Below are positions 1 through 8,755 of a stretch of DNA of 52,601 nucleotides, piece by piece. Position numbers and translations under genes: made by a program. Source of the DNA: Clostridiaceae bacterium AF10-41 (GTDB lineage: Bacteria; Bacillota; Clostridia; Clostridiales; Clostridiaceae); NCBI GenBank assembly GCA_027686065.1, contig JAQCTH010000018.1:1-52601 (forward strand). Reading direction: 5' to 3'. The notes beneath the pieces were generated by a model, which saw only the letters and a program-made list of their open reading frames with translations, was not told the origin of the DNA and ran no database searches. Each line of letters opens with the position of its first letter. Within the stretch, counting starts at the first letter, position 1.

Positions 1-184
1 ATAATATAATATTCTTAAGAGGTATATAAGAATTTCAATTAAATAATAATAGATACAATTTAGTGGGTTAAAAAGATAGAATAATATCCAATTTATTACA
101 AAAACCTTAAACTTTAAAAGGAAATGGGTATGTAATGTAGAATTTATATTAATATAGATTTTAAATAATTTATTGGAGGTATTT

Positions 185-934
185 ATGGGGATATTTGTAT
201 TTATAATAGGGTTATGTATAGGTAGTTTTTTAAATGTTTGTATATATAGAATTCCTAAAGAAGAATCTATATCATTTCCACCATCACATTGCACAAATTG
301 TGGTTATAATCTCAAAGCATATGACTTAGTTCCAATACTAAGTTATTTATTTTTAAGAGGAAGATGTAGAAAGTGTGGTGAGAAAATATCATTAAGATAT
401 CCATTGATAGAAATTTTAAATGGATTGATATATTTATTTATATTTATTAAATTTGGAATAAGCCTAAATTTTGTATTTTACAGTTTACTTGCATCTTTAT
501 TAATTGTTATTTCTTTTATAGATTTAGATAGTAAATATATATATACTTCAAATACTATTTTAGGTGCAGTAATTGGATGTATTTATATATTAGTAGGAGC
601 ATATATTGGAGAAGTTAATATTATAAATAATTTACTAGGTGGAATTATAGGATATGCAATTATTTATCTAATAGTTATAGCTACAAATGGCATGGGACAA
701 GGGGATGCGGAGATAGCTGGAATTTGCGGATTGTTTTTAGGTATTAAAGGAGTTTTAGTAACTCTTTTTATTTCTATAATACTAGGAGGATTAGTGGGGA
801 TTATAATACTGTTATTTAAATTAAAAGATAAGAAATCAGAAATAGCCTTCGGACCATATATAGCTATAGCAGCTATTATATGTATGTTTTATGGAAATGA
901 TATATTGTCGTTATATTTAAAATTTTTTTATTAA
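185..934 (+). CDS. pilD: Type IV prepilin peptidase / N-methyltransferase
   Basis: Membrane aspartyl protease that cleaves the leader of type IV prepilins and N-methylates the new N-terminus. The N-terminal cytoplasmic loop has the paired CxxC motifs (CTNCG and CRKCG), expected in bifunctional PilD enzymes. The two catalytic aspartates are visible in the FIDLDSKYI segment and in GQGDAEI, the GxGDxK-like motif. The rest is hydrophobic and predicts several transmembrane helices. An in-frame TTG lies 12 bases upstream, but the GGAGG at 175-179 falls just inside that longer frame and is correctly spaced for the ATG at 185, so I choose the ATG (249 residues). It is the first gene of the pilus cluster, 137 bp before pilB. 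What lies further upstream is outside the window. Confidence 0.93.
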   Translation: MGIFVFIIGLCIGSFLNVCIYRIPKEESISFPPSHCTNCGYNLKAYDLVPILSYLFLRGRCRKCGEKISLRYPLIEILNGLIYLFIFIKFGISLNFVFYSLLASLLIVISFIDLDSKYIYTSNTILGAVIGCIYILVGAYIGEVNIINNLLGGIIGYAIIYLIVIATNGMGQGDAEIAGICGLFLGIKGVLVTLFISIILGGLVGIIILLFKLKDKKSEIAFGPYIAIAAIICMFYGNDILSLYLKFFY

Positions 935-966
935 TAAAGTGAATTAAATTAAAAGTGATATTCAGA

Positions 967-995
967 TTGAAAAAACAATAAAGCTATATTAATAT
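967..995 (+). promoter_or_regulatory. Probable sigma-A promoter of pilB
   Basis: TTGAAA at 967-972 and TAATAT at 990-995 with a 17-bp spacer, in the 137-bp gap before pilB. The match is good but the region is AT-rich, so chance matches are common. Confidence 0.45.
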
Positions 996-1071
996 TAGAA
1001 TAGATAGACTATGGATAAAAAAGGAATATTTTTTTTAAATATAATTAAAATTAAACTACGGAGGGGAGTTT

Positions 1072-2763
1072 ATGGCTATAGTTCAAAAGAAAAGACTTGG
1101 TGACATCTTGGTAATGGCAGAAAAAATAACTCCTTTTCAACTTCAAAATGCATTGAAAACTCAAAAGATTTTAGGTAAGAAGTTGGGAGAAGTGCTAATT
1201 GAAAGTGGTGTTGTATCAGAGGAAGATATTATAAATGCCATAGAAGCTCAAACAGGCATAAAAAAGATAGATTTAAATAATGTTGCTTTTGATAAAAGAG
1301 CAATTAAGATAGTACCCCAAAATCTTTGTAATAAATATAATTTAATTGCATTTGGATTTGAAGAAGATAAAATAATGGTTGCATTATCGGATCCATTAAA
1401 TATATTTGCTATAGATGATATTTCTATATCAACGGGATTAAGTGTTAAGACTTTTATCGCTCCCAAAAGGGATATTGATAAATTCGTTAAAATAAATTAT
1501 AGCAGCGAAGAAGTTAATAAAGCTGCAGAGGAGCTTTTAAAAGAAAGTTTAGAAGCAAAGAATATATCATTAGATGTAGAAGAAATTGATGACGTAAAGA
1601 ATGCTCCAGTTGTTAAAATGATTGAATATTTATTTAGAAATTCAGTAGAAATGAGAGCATCAGATATACATATAGAACCATATGAAAAAGATATTAGGAT
1701 AAGATATAGAATTGACGGTGAATTAACCACTATTAATACATTAGGCATAGAAAGTTTAGCTCCACTAATAACAAGAATAAAGATTTTAGCAAATTTGAAT
1801 ATAGCGGAAAAAAGAGTACCTCAGGATGGAAGAATAATAACAAAAGTAGGAAATACTGATGTAGATCTTAGAGTATCTGTACTTCCAATTGTAAATGGAG
1901 AAAAGGTAGTTATTAGAATTTTAAATAGAGATAGTTATAAAGTTGGTAAAGAAAGTCTTGGATTAAGCAAAGAAAATCTCAGAAAATTAAACAATATAAT
2001 ATCTAGTCCTCATGGAATAGTATTAGTAACAGGACCTACAGGAAGTGGAAAATCAACTACACTTTATACTATATTAAGTGAACTTAATTCTAATAATGTA
2101 AATATAGTAACAATAGAAGATCCTGTTGAATACACATTAAATGGAATTAACCAAGTTAATGTAAATACAAAGGCTGGTTTAACCTTTGCAAGTGGACTTA
2201 GAAGTATATTAAGACAAGATCCAGACATAGTTATGATTGGAGAAATAAGAGATGAAGAAACTGCACAAATAGCTATAAAGGCTGCTATAACAGGGCATCT
2301 AGTGCTAAGCACATTACATACTAATGATGCACCATCTTCAATGACTAGATTAGTTGATATGGGGGTTGAGCCATATTTAGTTGCCACTTCAATTTCAGGA
2401 ATCATAGCTCAAAGATTAGTAAAAAAGATATGCAACAACTGCAAAGAAGAATACATTGCATCTGATTATGAAAAGTCAATATTTAATGTTGATGGTAAGG
2501 AAGTTCTAAAGTTATATCGTGGTAAGGGATGTGGACATTGTAATAATACTGGATATAATGGGCGAATAGGTGTATATGAAATAATGGAAATAACAAGAGA
2601 ACATAGAGATGCAATTAATAAAACGAGAGATTCCAATATTTTAATGGATATATCAATGAGGCATGGTATGACAACACTTGCAGAGGAGTGTAAAAGATTA
2701 GTTCTAAATGGTACAACAACTATACAAGAACTTGCAACTGTAACATTATTAAGGGATATATAA
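1072..2763 (+). CDS. pilB: Type IV pilus assembly ATPase
   Basis: Hexameric cytoplasmic ATPase that powers pilus extension (GspE/PilB family). The N-terminal about 150 residues form an MshEN-type domain. The ATPase core carries the Walker A motif GPTGSGKSTT near residue 320, an aspartate-box region, and the Walker B segment IVMIGEIRDEE near 385. A CNNC...CGHC zinc-binding pair sits around residues 453-485, typical of PilB/GspE rather than of the retraction ATPase PilT. The length of 563 residues is usual for PilB. The start follows a very strong CGGAGGGGAG ribosome site. pilC begins 16 bp after the stop, so the two are cotranscribed. No PilT paralogue lies in this window. Confidence 0.95.
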   Translation: MAIVQKKRLGDILVMAEKITPFQLQNALKTQKILGKKLGEVLIESGVVSEEDIINAIEAQTGIKKIDLNNVAFDKRAIKIVPQNLCNKYNLIAFGFEEDKIMVALSDPLNIFAIDDISISTGLSVKTFIAPKRDIDKFVKINYSSEEVNKAAEELLKESLEAKNISLDVEEIDDVKNAPVVKMIEYLFRNSVEMRASDIHIEPYEKDIRIRYRIDGELTTINTLGIESLAPLITRIKILANLNIAEKRVPQDGRIITKVGNTDVDLRVSVLPIVNGEKVVIRILNRDSYKVGKESLGLSKENLRKLNNIISSPHGIVLVTGPTGSGKSTTLYTILSELNSNNVNIVTIEDPVEYTLNGINQVNVNTKAGLTFASGLRSILRQDPDIVMIGEIRDEETAQIAIKAAITGHLVLSTLHTNDAPSSMTRLVDMGVEPYLVATSISGIIAQRLVKKICNNCKEEYIASDYEKSIFNVDGKEVLKLYRGKGCGHCNNTGYNGRIGVYEIMEITREHRDAINKTRDSNILMDISMRHGMTTLAEECKRLVLNGTTTIQELATVTLLRDI

Positions 2764-2779
2764 GGGGTGATAAGAAGTT

Positions 2780-3982
2780 ATGAAAAATTATAAATATAGG
2801 GCTATGAAGAGTGATGGAACTAAAATAGAAGGGAAATTCGAAGGTAGTTCAAAAGATGATGTAATAAATATGATAACTTCAAGTGGATATTATCCTTTAA
2901 AGATAGAAGAAATAGTTGAGAGCAAGTCAATAGAATTTAAGCTATTTGAGAAAGTAACAACAAAGGATTTGGCAATATTTTGTAGACAGTTTTATACTAT
3001 GTTAGATGCAGGTGTAACAATAACTAATTGTATAAATATTTTATCAAAGGAAATACCAAATAAGAAATTAAGAGAAATTTTATCAACTATTGAGGACGAT
3101 GTTAAAAAAGGAGAACTTTTATCAGAATCAATGGCTAAGCACAGTAAGCATTTTCCTCAACTTTTGATAAGTATGGTAGAGTCTGGTGAAGTTAGTGGAA
3201 ATATTGATGAGATGATGCTTAGAATGTCTGTACATTTTGAGAAAGAAAATAAAATAAATAATAAAGTTAAGTCAGCAATGACATATCCAACTGTACTTAG
3301 CATAGTTGCACTGATAGCAGTTATGTTTATAATGACTTTCGTAATGCCAACCTTTGTAGAAATGTTTGAAGGTGAAGGTATAACCCTTCCATTGATAACA
3401 AGGTTTATGCTTGGCACAAGTAAATTTCTAAGCAATAACTTAATTATCATAATGCTAGTGATAGTAATTATGGTAATACTTTTTAATATTTATAAAAAAA
3501 GTTCAAATGGAATAGTAACTATAAGTAACTTAAAATTAAAGCTTCCTATTATAGGAAGCTTAAACAAGAAAATAATAGTATCTAGATTTACAAGAACTTT
3601 ATCTACCTTATTAGCATCAGGAGTATCCTTAGTGCAAGCACTGCCAACGGTTGCAGGAGTATTAGAAAATAAAGTGGCAGAAGATGCAATTTTAAAAATA
3701 AGAGAAAGAGTTGTAAGAGGAGATGGATTAAGCACTCCTATAAGAGAAAATGATATTTTCCCTAAGATGCTATCTTCAATGATAAAAATAGGAGAAGAAT
3801 CCGGCTCACTAGATGATATCCTAAACAAAACAGCAGACTTCTATGATGATGAGGTTGAACAAGCCATTCAAACAACAACCTCACTAATAGAGCCACTATT
3901 AATAGTTATCATGGGAGTAGTAATTGGAGGAATAGTAATTTCAATAATGCTTCCAATGTTTGATATGTACACTCAGATGTAA
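2780..3982 (+). CDS. pilC: Type IV pilus inner-membrane platform protein
   Basis: Polytopic membrane protein (GspF/PilC family) that couples the PilB ATPase to pilin insertion. It shows the family's duplicated layout: a short N-terminal region, a cytoplasmic helical repeat (about residues 70-165), a first membrane segment, a second helical repeat (about 270-370) and a C-terminal hydrophobic helix ending IVISIMLPMFDMYTQM. Motifs such as FCRQFYTMLDAGV and the second-copy FTRTLSTLLASGV are typical family signatures. The length of 400 residues is standard. The stop codon overlaps the start of a terminator-like hairpin, which would separate this unit from pilA. Confidence 0.94.
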   Translation: MKNYKYRAMKSDGTKIEGKFEGSSKDDVINMITSSGYYPLKIEEIVESKSIEFKLFEKVTTKDLAIFCRQFYTMLDAGVTITNCINILSKEIPNKKLREILSTIEDDVKKGELLSESMAKHSKHFPQLLISMVESGEVSGNIDEMMLRMSVHFEKENKINNKVKSAMTYPTVLSIVALIAVMFIMTFVMPTFVEMFEGEGITLPLITRFMLGTSKFLSNNLIIIMLVIVIMVILFNIYKKSSNGIVTISNLKLKLPIIGSLNKKIIVSRFTRTLSTLLASGVSLVQALPTVAGVLENKVAEDAILKIRERVVRGDGLSTPIRENDIFPKMLSSMIKIGEESGSLDDILNKTADFYDDEVEQAIQTTTSLIEPLLIVIMGVVIGGIVISIMLPMFDMYTQM

Positions 3983-4000
3983 AAGTGCAAAGCACTTTTT
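3981..4000 (+). terminator. Intrinsic terminator after pilC
   Basis: Inverted repeat AAAAGTGC (3981-3988) / GCACTTTT (3992-3999) with a 3-base loop, ending in a run of five T. It overlaps the last bases of the pilC stop codon. It would end or attenuate the pilBC transcript. Confidence 0.6.
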
Positions 4001-4269
4001 AGTTCACAATTCGCAGAGTACAGTTAGTTATTTTATAGATAACAGGGAATAGGTGTCAGGGAACAGGTGTCAGATAACAGATAGCAGATAAAAAGGCTTT
4101 TAAATTATAAATTTAAGGTCTGAGTAAAACTGTGAATTGTGAACTGTGGACTGACAACTGTGCACTGAATAAAGCTGTGCACTGAATAAAGCTGTGAACT
4201 GGGTTAAACAATGTTTATATTTAAAAAATTAATATAAAGCTATAAGCAAAAATAAAAGGAGGATTTATT
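4001..4269. repeat. Degenerate repeat-rich spacer before pilA
   Basis: This gap has no credible gene. It is made of short repeated words: AGGTGTCAG occurs at 4051 and 4065 within a stretch of ACAG/ATAACAG words, followed by many variants of CTGTGAACTG/ATTGTGAACTG. A 17-bp unit CTGTGCACTGAATAAAG is present twice in exact tandem (4158-4174 and 4175-4191), then starts a third, partial copy. The composition differs from the neighbouring coding DNA. The pilA ribosome site (AAGGAGGA) lies at the 3' end. I could not identify a convincing pilA promoter. Confidence 0.6.
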
Positions 4270-4686
4270 ATGACTAAGAACACTAACAACAAAAAGAAAA
4301 AGAAGGGTTTTACCCTTATTGAACTTATTATAGTTATAGCAATTATTGCTATACTAGCAGCTTTAGCTATTCCAAAGTTTGGGGAAGTTAGAAAAGATGC
4401 AGCATTAAAAGCTGATGTAGCAAATGCAAAAACAATAGCAAATGCAGCAACTGCATTAATGGCTGATGGAGAACTAGAGGATGATACTTATACAGTAGAT
4501 GATAATACTGCTAGCGGAAGTACAAATGAAATAGAAGCATATCTTCAAAACTCACCATCTCCAAAAAGTAAAGGATATACTGCATATTCTGTATTGGTAA
4601 GTAGTGGGAAAGTTACTATAACTATGACAGGCGCAGATAAAGATGAAGTTGATTTATTTCCAGTTGCAGCTACAACAGCTCCATAA
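4270..4686 (+). CDS. pilA: Type IV major pilin (prepilin)
   Basis: Structural pilus subunit. A short, very basic leader (about 13 residues, KKKKKG) precedes the class III cleavage site G^FTLIEL. It is followed by the long hydrophobic N-terminal helix with the conserved Glu at mature position 5. The helix continues into a small C-terminal domain rich in Ala, Thr, Asp and Ser. At 138 residues the protein is short but normal for Gram-positive type IV pilins. No cysteine pair is seen in the globular part, so there is no classical disulphide loop. It is flanked by a terminator upstream (after pilC) and two hairpins downstream, which fits expression at a higher level than its neighbours. The assignment as major rather than minor pilin is inferred from this position and the compact size. 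Confidence 0.9.
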   Translation: MTKNTNNKKKKKGFTLIELIIVIAIIAILAALAIPKFGEVRKDAALKADVANAKTIANAATALMADGELEDDTYTVDDNTASGSTNEIEAYLQNSPSPKSKGYTAYSVLVSSGKVTITMTGADKDEVDLFPVAATTAP

Positions 4687-4713
4687 TTAGATTATTATTA
4701 AGATAATATATAG

Positions 4714-4742
4714 GCAAAATGCAGATTAAATCTGCATTTTGC
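4714..4742 (+). terminator. Strong hairpin after pilA
   Basis: Perfect 12-bp stem GCAAAATGCAGA / TCTGCATTTTGC with a 5-base TTAAA loop. The T run lies inside the 3' arm rather than after it, so this may be a partial terminator or an mRNA-stabilising 3' end for the pilin message. Confidence 0.6.
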
Positions 4743-4753
4743 TCATATAAAAA

Positions 4754-4776
4754 GATTTTTAGCTAATCTAAAAATC
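4754..4776 (+). terminator. Second hairpin between pilA and pilM
   Basis: Stem GATTTTTAG / CTAAAAATC (9 bp) with a CTAAT loop, 11 bases after the first hairpin. There is no T tract after it. An AT-rich stretch of TTAATTGTTAATTATTAATTG words follows, up to the pilM ribosome site. Confidence 0.4.
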
Positions 4777-4832
4777 AACAATAATTATTAATCGTTAATT
4801 GTTAATTATTAATTGTAAAATGGGGTGATTTA

Positions 4833-6029
4833 ATGGCAAGTAAAAAATTCGACTTATCGAAGCTTAAGGAAATAAGTAGTATGGACGTAAAGGACATAGG
4901 AAAACTTTTTAAAAAAGATAAGTCTGAGGATATAAACTCTTCTTATGAAGTAAATAAGGTTGAAAAAAAGGGTAGGCTTAAAGAAAAATCTAGGTCTGTT
5001 ATATCTATAGATTTGGGAACTAGTTTTATAAAGGTTGCTGAAGGTAAGTATCAAAAAGACAAGCTAAGCTTAAATAAGGTTGTTCAAATACCGACACCAG
5101 AAGGTTGCATTACTGATGGAAAAATAATAAATGCTCAAGCTATTATAGACGTATTAAGCTTTTTAATAAAGGAAAATAGTATAAGAGTTAAGGATGTTAT
5201 TTTTACAACTAATTCATCTTCAATAATAAATAGAGATATTTTAATACCAGTAGTTCAAGAAGAGGAAATGGAAACTGTTATAAGATACGAAATACAACAA
5301 TATTTACCTATAAATTTAGATGACTACATAATTCAATTTATAGTTTTAGATGAAATTGTTGATGATACAGGTGCAAAATTAAAAATCAATGTAACTTCAT
5401 TTCCAGAAAGAATGGCTAATACCTATTATAATGTAATAAATGCTTTAGAATTAAATCCCTATGCTTTAGATGTAACTTATAATTCAATAAATAAATTAGC
5501 TAACTATTCACAATATACGTCAAACAACGGACAAATTATAGGAGGTACTGTTGCTTTTGTTGATATGGGAGCTACCTCTATTAATGTGGCAATATTTAAA
5601 AATGGTAAATTGGATTTTACAAGAATGATAAAATCTGGTGGAGATAATATAGATTATGCCTTAAGCCAAAGTTTAAATATGTCAATAAAATCAACAGAAT
5701 CTTTAAAGATAAAAGATGGAGACTTATTAAAAAATAGCGAAGAGGATATTTTAAATTTAACTATAAGAAAATCTGTTGATGATATATTAGAAGAATTGGA
5801 AAGAATACTTCAATTCTACAGCAATAAATCAAATACAACTATAGATAAGATCTATATTTATGGAGGAACTTCTAACTTAAAAAATATAGAACTGTATATC
5901 AAAAATAAACTTAATATTTCTGTAGAAAACATAGAAGATATTCCTAATATAGATTTTACATCTAAGGATGTAATTAATGAGAATCTTGGACAGTATTTAA
6001 ATGCTATAAGCGCTATTATAAGATTATAG
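4833..6029 (+). CDS. pilM: Type IV pilus assembly protein, actin-like ATPase
   Basis: Cytoplasmic actin-fold protein that forms the inner-membrane alignment complex with PilN and PilO. The ATP-binding phosphate-1 motif SIDLGTSFIKVAE is seen near residues 58-70, the phosphate-2-like segment VAFVDMGATSINVAIF near 243, and the adenosine-type motif IYIYGGTSNLKNI near 344. A roughly 50-residue basic and acidic N-terminal extension precedes the fold. At 398 residues it is slightly longer than typical PilM, owing to this extension. The start follows TGGGGTG. pilN begins 12 bp after the stop with an AGGAGG site, so pilM-pilN-pilO form one operon. Confidence 0.9.
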   Translation: MASKKFDLSKLKEISSMDVKDIGKLFKKDKSEDINSSYEVNKVEKKGRLKEKSRSVISIDLGTSFIKVAEGKYQKDKLSLNKVVQIPTPEGCITDGKIINAQAIIDVLSFLIKENSIRVKDVIFTTNSSSIINRDILIPVVQEEEMETVIRYEIQQYLPINLDDYIIQFIVLDEIVDDTGAKLKINVTSFPERMANTYYNVINALELNPYALDVTYNSINKLANYSQYTSNNGQIIGGTVAFVDMGATSINVAIFKNGKLDFTRMIKSGGDNIDYALSQSLNMSIKSTESLKIKDGDLLKNSEEDILNLTIRKSVDDILEELERILQFYSNKSNTTIDKIYIYGGTSNLKNIELYIKNKLNISVENIEDIPNIDFTSKDVINENLGQYLNAISAIIRL

Positions 6030-6041
6030 GAGGGACATTAT

Positions 6042-6590
6042 ATGATAAGAGATATGAACTTTTTTTCACCTTATCAGGGACAGAAAAAAGAACAAAAAAA
6101 TAAAAATATTTATGTTTACTCCATGGCAGGTTTTTTATCTGTAGTTATAGTTGGGACATTAACCTGGAACAGTACAAATATCCTATTGCTTAATAATAAG
6201 ATAAAAAATTACAATGAAAAATTAGAACAAGAAGATATAAAAGAAAAAATCTCTAGGTGGGATGATATAAGCAAAAAAAATGATATATTAACAAAATATG
6301 ATAATGAGCTTAGCAAGATAGTCTATGCTTTAAATACAAGAGAAGTGGTAACAACGGATATACTAGATAAATTAAGTTCAAGTTTACCAACAGAAGTAAC
6401 TTTCAATAGCATAAACATAACTAATACAGAGGTTTCTATTCAAGCTGTTTCAACAAATAGGGTTGCAATAGGAGAAATAGAGCATAACTTAAAGAAATTA
6501 AATATTATACAAGATGTATATGTTAGTGGAATATCAGGGGATGAGCAATATACCTTTGATATAAAATGTGTATTAAAGGATGTTGAATAA
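6042..6590 (+). CDS. pilN: Type IV pilus assembly protein PilN-like
   Basis: Bitopic membrane protein of the alignment complex. Its N-terminus MIRDMNFFSPYQ resembles the conserved PilN segment (INLLPYR-like) that docks into PilM. One transmembrane helix follows (about residues 27-45), then a coiled-coil-like stretch (about 47-95) and a small ferredoxin-like domain ending FDIKCVL. The length of 182 residues is normal. The assignment rests on position between pilM and pilO and on this layout, because sequence conservation in this family is low. The start has AGGAGG upstream. Confidence 0.82.
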   Translation: MIRDMNFFSPYQGQKKEQKNKNIYVYSMAGFLSVVIVGTLTWNSTNILLLNNKIKNYNEKLEQEDIKEKISRWDDISKKNDILTKYDNELSKIVYALNTREVVTTDILDKLSSSLPTEVTFNSINITNTEVSIQAVSTNRVAIGEIEHNLKKLNIIQDVYVSGISGDEQYTFDIKCVLKDVE

Positions 6591-6591
6591 T

Positions 6592-7818
6592 ATGAATATA
6601 AGTAAAAGAGAAAAATATTTAATAGGAATTCTGTTAGCTGTATTAGTATGTTTTGTGTATTATCAATTTATTTATGTTAAGCAAGTTGAAAAGTTAAATA
6701 ATAAAAGAGCAGAAAAAAATCAAGTTGAGCAAAGATATAATGAAGTAATGGCTGCTATAGCTAACTTAGATTCTAAGGAAGAAAGTTTAAAGATATTAAA
6801 AGCAACAGTATTAGATAAATCTAAAAGATTATATCCAACTATTATGCAAGAAAAGATTATAATAGAATTAGATAAGCTATTAACTGATAGTGGACTTAAA
6901 GGGAATATTGCATTTAGTCCTATAGAAGTAGCAGCAGTAGAAAAAATGATGTCTCCAGAGGTGCAAAAAACAGAAAGCTCTTTAAAGGCCTTAGTAGATG
7001 AATATAATGGAAGTACTAGTAATGAAGCAACTTCAAATGGTGATAAACAACAGTCTCATAGCAATGTTTCAGAAAATGGTGCAACATCAGAACAGCTTAA
7101 GGTTGCAATAAATTTCTCTGGAAAGTATGAAGTACTAAAAAGCTTTATTGCTTCAGTACAAAATTATGAAAGAAAAGTAGTGATTACTAATATATCAATA
7201 TCATCAAAGTCACAAGAAGAATTAACTGGAGTTATGAATTTAGAATTTCATGCAGTTCCTAAATTATCTGATGAAGATATGGAATATTTAATATGGACAT
7301 TAAATAATGTATATGGAAAGGAAGTTCTATTTAGTAATGGAGCAGCAAGTGGAGCTTATGCATCCACAATAGAAGGGCAAAGCAATGAAAAAGATGTTAA
7401 TGATTTTGTAATGATGCTTAGATCATCTACATCAGAATTGCCTACAGTAACAATAGGGAAAGCTAAGGATGACTCAAGAGAAAGTTATATTTATTCAGAC
7501 AAGGATAAAATAGAAGAAGTAGAAATAGTCTTTGATGAGATAGATGGAAAAACATATTATAAATATAAAACAACATCATCATATTATCCTAAAGATAGTT
7601 CATCACAAGGGAAGGAATTTACTTCAAAATCAAAAGACATAGTTTTCGAAATATTAAGTGAAAAAAGATCAGGAACTTCTGATAATTCAGGTATAAAGTT
7701 AAAGGTAATAAATAATACAGAGAAAAATGTTGAGATAATAGTTAAAGATGATGATACTTCAAATCCTAGAGTTACAGTAACAAGTGAAGGTCATACTGTA
7801 AATGTAACTAAAAAGTAG
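6592..7818 (+). CDS. pilO: Type IV pilus assembly protein PilO-like with a long C-terminal extension
   Basis: Partner of PilN in the alignment complex. One N-terminal transmembrane helix (about residues 8-26) is followed by a coiled coil (about 27-85) and a domain with the PilO-like segment VAINFSGKYEVLKSFIASV near 180. At about 408 residues it is twice the usual PilO length. The C-terminal half (from about residue 240) is a beta-rich, Ser/Lys/Asp-rich extension that I do not recognise. A low-complexity, Ser/Asn-rich linker (about 140-165) precedes the PilO-like core. An ATG at 6580 overlaps the pilN end but sits on the AAAGGA site, so the ATG at 6592 is preferred. Confidence 0.75.
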   Translation: MNISKREKYLIGILLAVLVCFVYYQFIYVKQVEKLNNKRAEKNQVEQRYNEVMAAIANLDSKEESLKILKATVLDKSKRLYPTIMQEKIIIELDKLLTDSGLKGNIAFSPIEVAAVEKMMSPEVQKTESSLKALVDEYNGSTSNEATSNGDKQQSHSNVSENGATSEQLKVAINFSGKYEVLKSFIASVQNYERKVVITNISISSKSQEELTGVMNLEFHAVPKLSDEDMEYLIWTLNNVYGKEVLFSNGAASGAYASTIEGQSNEKDVNDFVMMLRSSTSELPTVTIGKAKDDSRESYIYSDKDKIEEVEIVFDEIDGKTYYKYKTTSSYYPKDSSSQGKEFTSKSKDIVFEILSEKRSGTSDNSGIKLKVINNTEKNVEIIVKDDDTSNPRVTVTSEGHTVNVTKK

Positions 7819-7827
7819 GTGTCAATA

Positions 7828-8733
7828 ATGAAAAATAATAAACTTAAAGCAAAAAAAGGGATGACATTAATTGAGGTAATAATTAGTGTTACCCTTTTAT
7901 CAATATTAATAGTTCCTTTATCAGGCCTTGTAATGTCAAGTTTAAAAAATAATAAGGATTCAGAGTATAGACAAAAGGCAAGTTATGTGGGGCAAAAGGT
8001 GCTAGAAGAATTAAAGGCTTACGATAAAATAACTTTAAAAAATGATGCTGGAGAAAGATATTTTCAACTTTTAGATGGTGATAAAATAGTTAAAGACTCA
8101 ACTGGAAATACCTTTACAGGGGATATTGAAAGGACCATATATGGAAGTTCTTTAGAGCCTGAAAGTTTAAATGAAAGAATTTATAAAGTTAATGTAGAAA
8201 TAAAAAAAGATATTAATTTTCAATATGATGATAATAATAATTTAAGTGAATATAATAATGCTGATTTTAGACTTAACTTCTTAAAAGAAAATGGAGTTGA
8301 TAAAATACAATTAGCTTCAAATATAGCTAATAATAGTTCAATTGATAATGAAGATATAATGATTGAACTAAGTAATAATCTTAACTTAAAAGTTTATAAA
8401 AAAAATAATAAGACTCCAATTATAGATAATACAAAAGTAGCACCAATTAATAATAAACTTCTTTTATATCTTGATAGTACTTATACTAAGAATACAAATA
8501 TAGAAATAAAGAATGATACAAGTAATACTATTGAGGTATATCTTATTAAAAATAAGAGTACATTAGGGAAGTTAAATTTATATTCAAGTAAAGGAAAGAT
8601 AATTCTTTATGAAGAAAATGAAGTAGATAAAAATCAAATTGCTAACATGTATAACTATAAGGTTACAGTAAAAGATAATGATGAAAATATATTATTTGAA
8701 GGATCTTCAAGTAAAAATTTATATATAGAATAA
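7828..8733 (+). CDS. Minor prepilin (PilV/PulG-like)
   Basis: Probable minor pilin. A basic leader (KLKAKKG) ends at a class III cleavage site G^MTLIEV, with the Glu at position 5 and a hydrophobic helix of about 20 residues after it. The remaining about 260 residues are Asn/Lys-rich and predicted beta-rich, with no recognised domain. At 301 residues it is larger than a typical minor pilin. A GTG lies 9 bases upstream directly after the pilO stop, but the AGGTG site is spaced for the ATG at 7828. It sits in the minor-pilin block of the operon. Confidence 0.8.
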   Translation: MKNNKLKAKKGMTLIEVIISVTLLSILIVPLSGLVMSSLKNNKDSEYRQKASYVGQKVLEELKAYDKITLKNDAGERYFQLLDGDKIVKDSTGNTFTGDIERTIYGSSLEPESLNERIYKVNVEIKKDINFQYDDNNNLSEYNNADFRLNFLKENGVDKIQLASNIANNSSIDNEDIMIELSNNLNLKVYKKNNKTPIIDNTKVAPINNKLLLYLDSTYTKNTNIEIKNDTSNTIEVYLIKNKSTLGKLNLYSSKGKIILYEENEVDKNQIANMYNYKVTVKDNDENILFEGSSSKNLYIE

Positions 8734-8755
8734 ATTTATGGGTGGTGAATTAGAG

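Noticed and set aside
1..1071. c-di-GMP riboswitch upstream of the pilus genes, as found in some clostridia
   Set aside because: Neither the gap before pilD nor the gap before pilB shows the conserved GEMM core or matching helices.
4001..4269. CRISPR array in the repeat-rich spacer
   Set aside because: The repeated words are short, degenerate and not separated by equal-length unique spacers; no cas genes are near.
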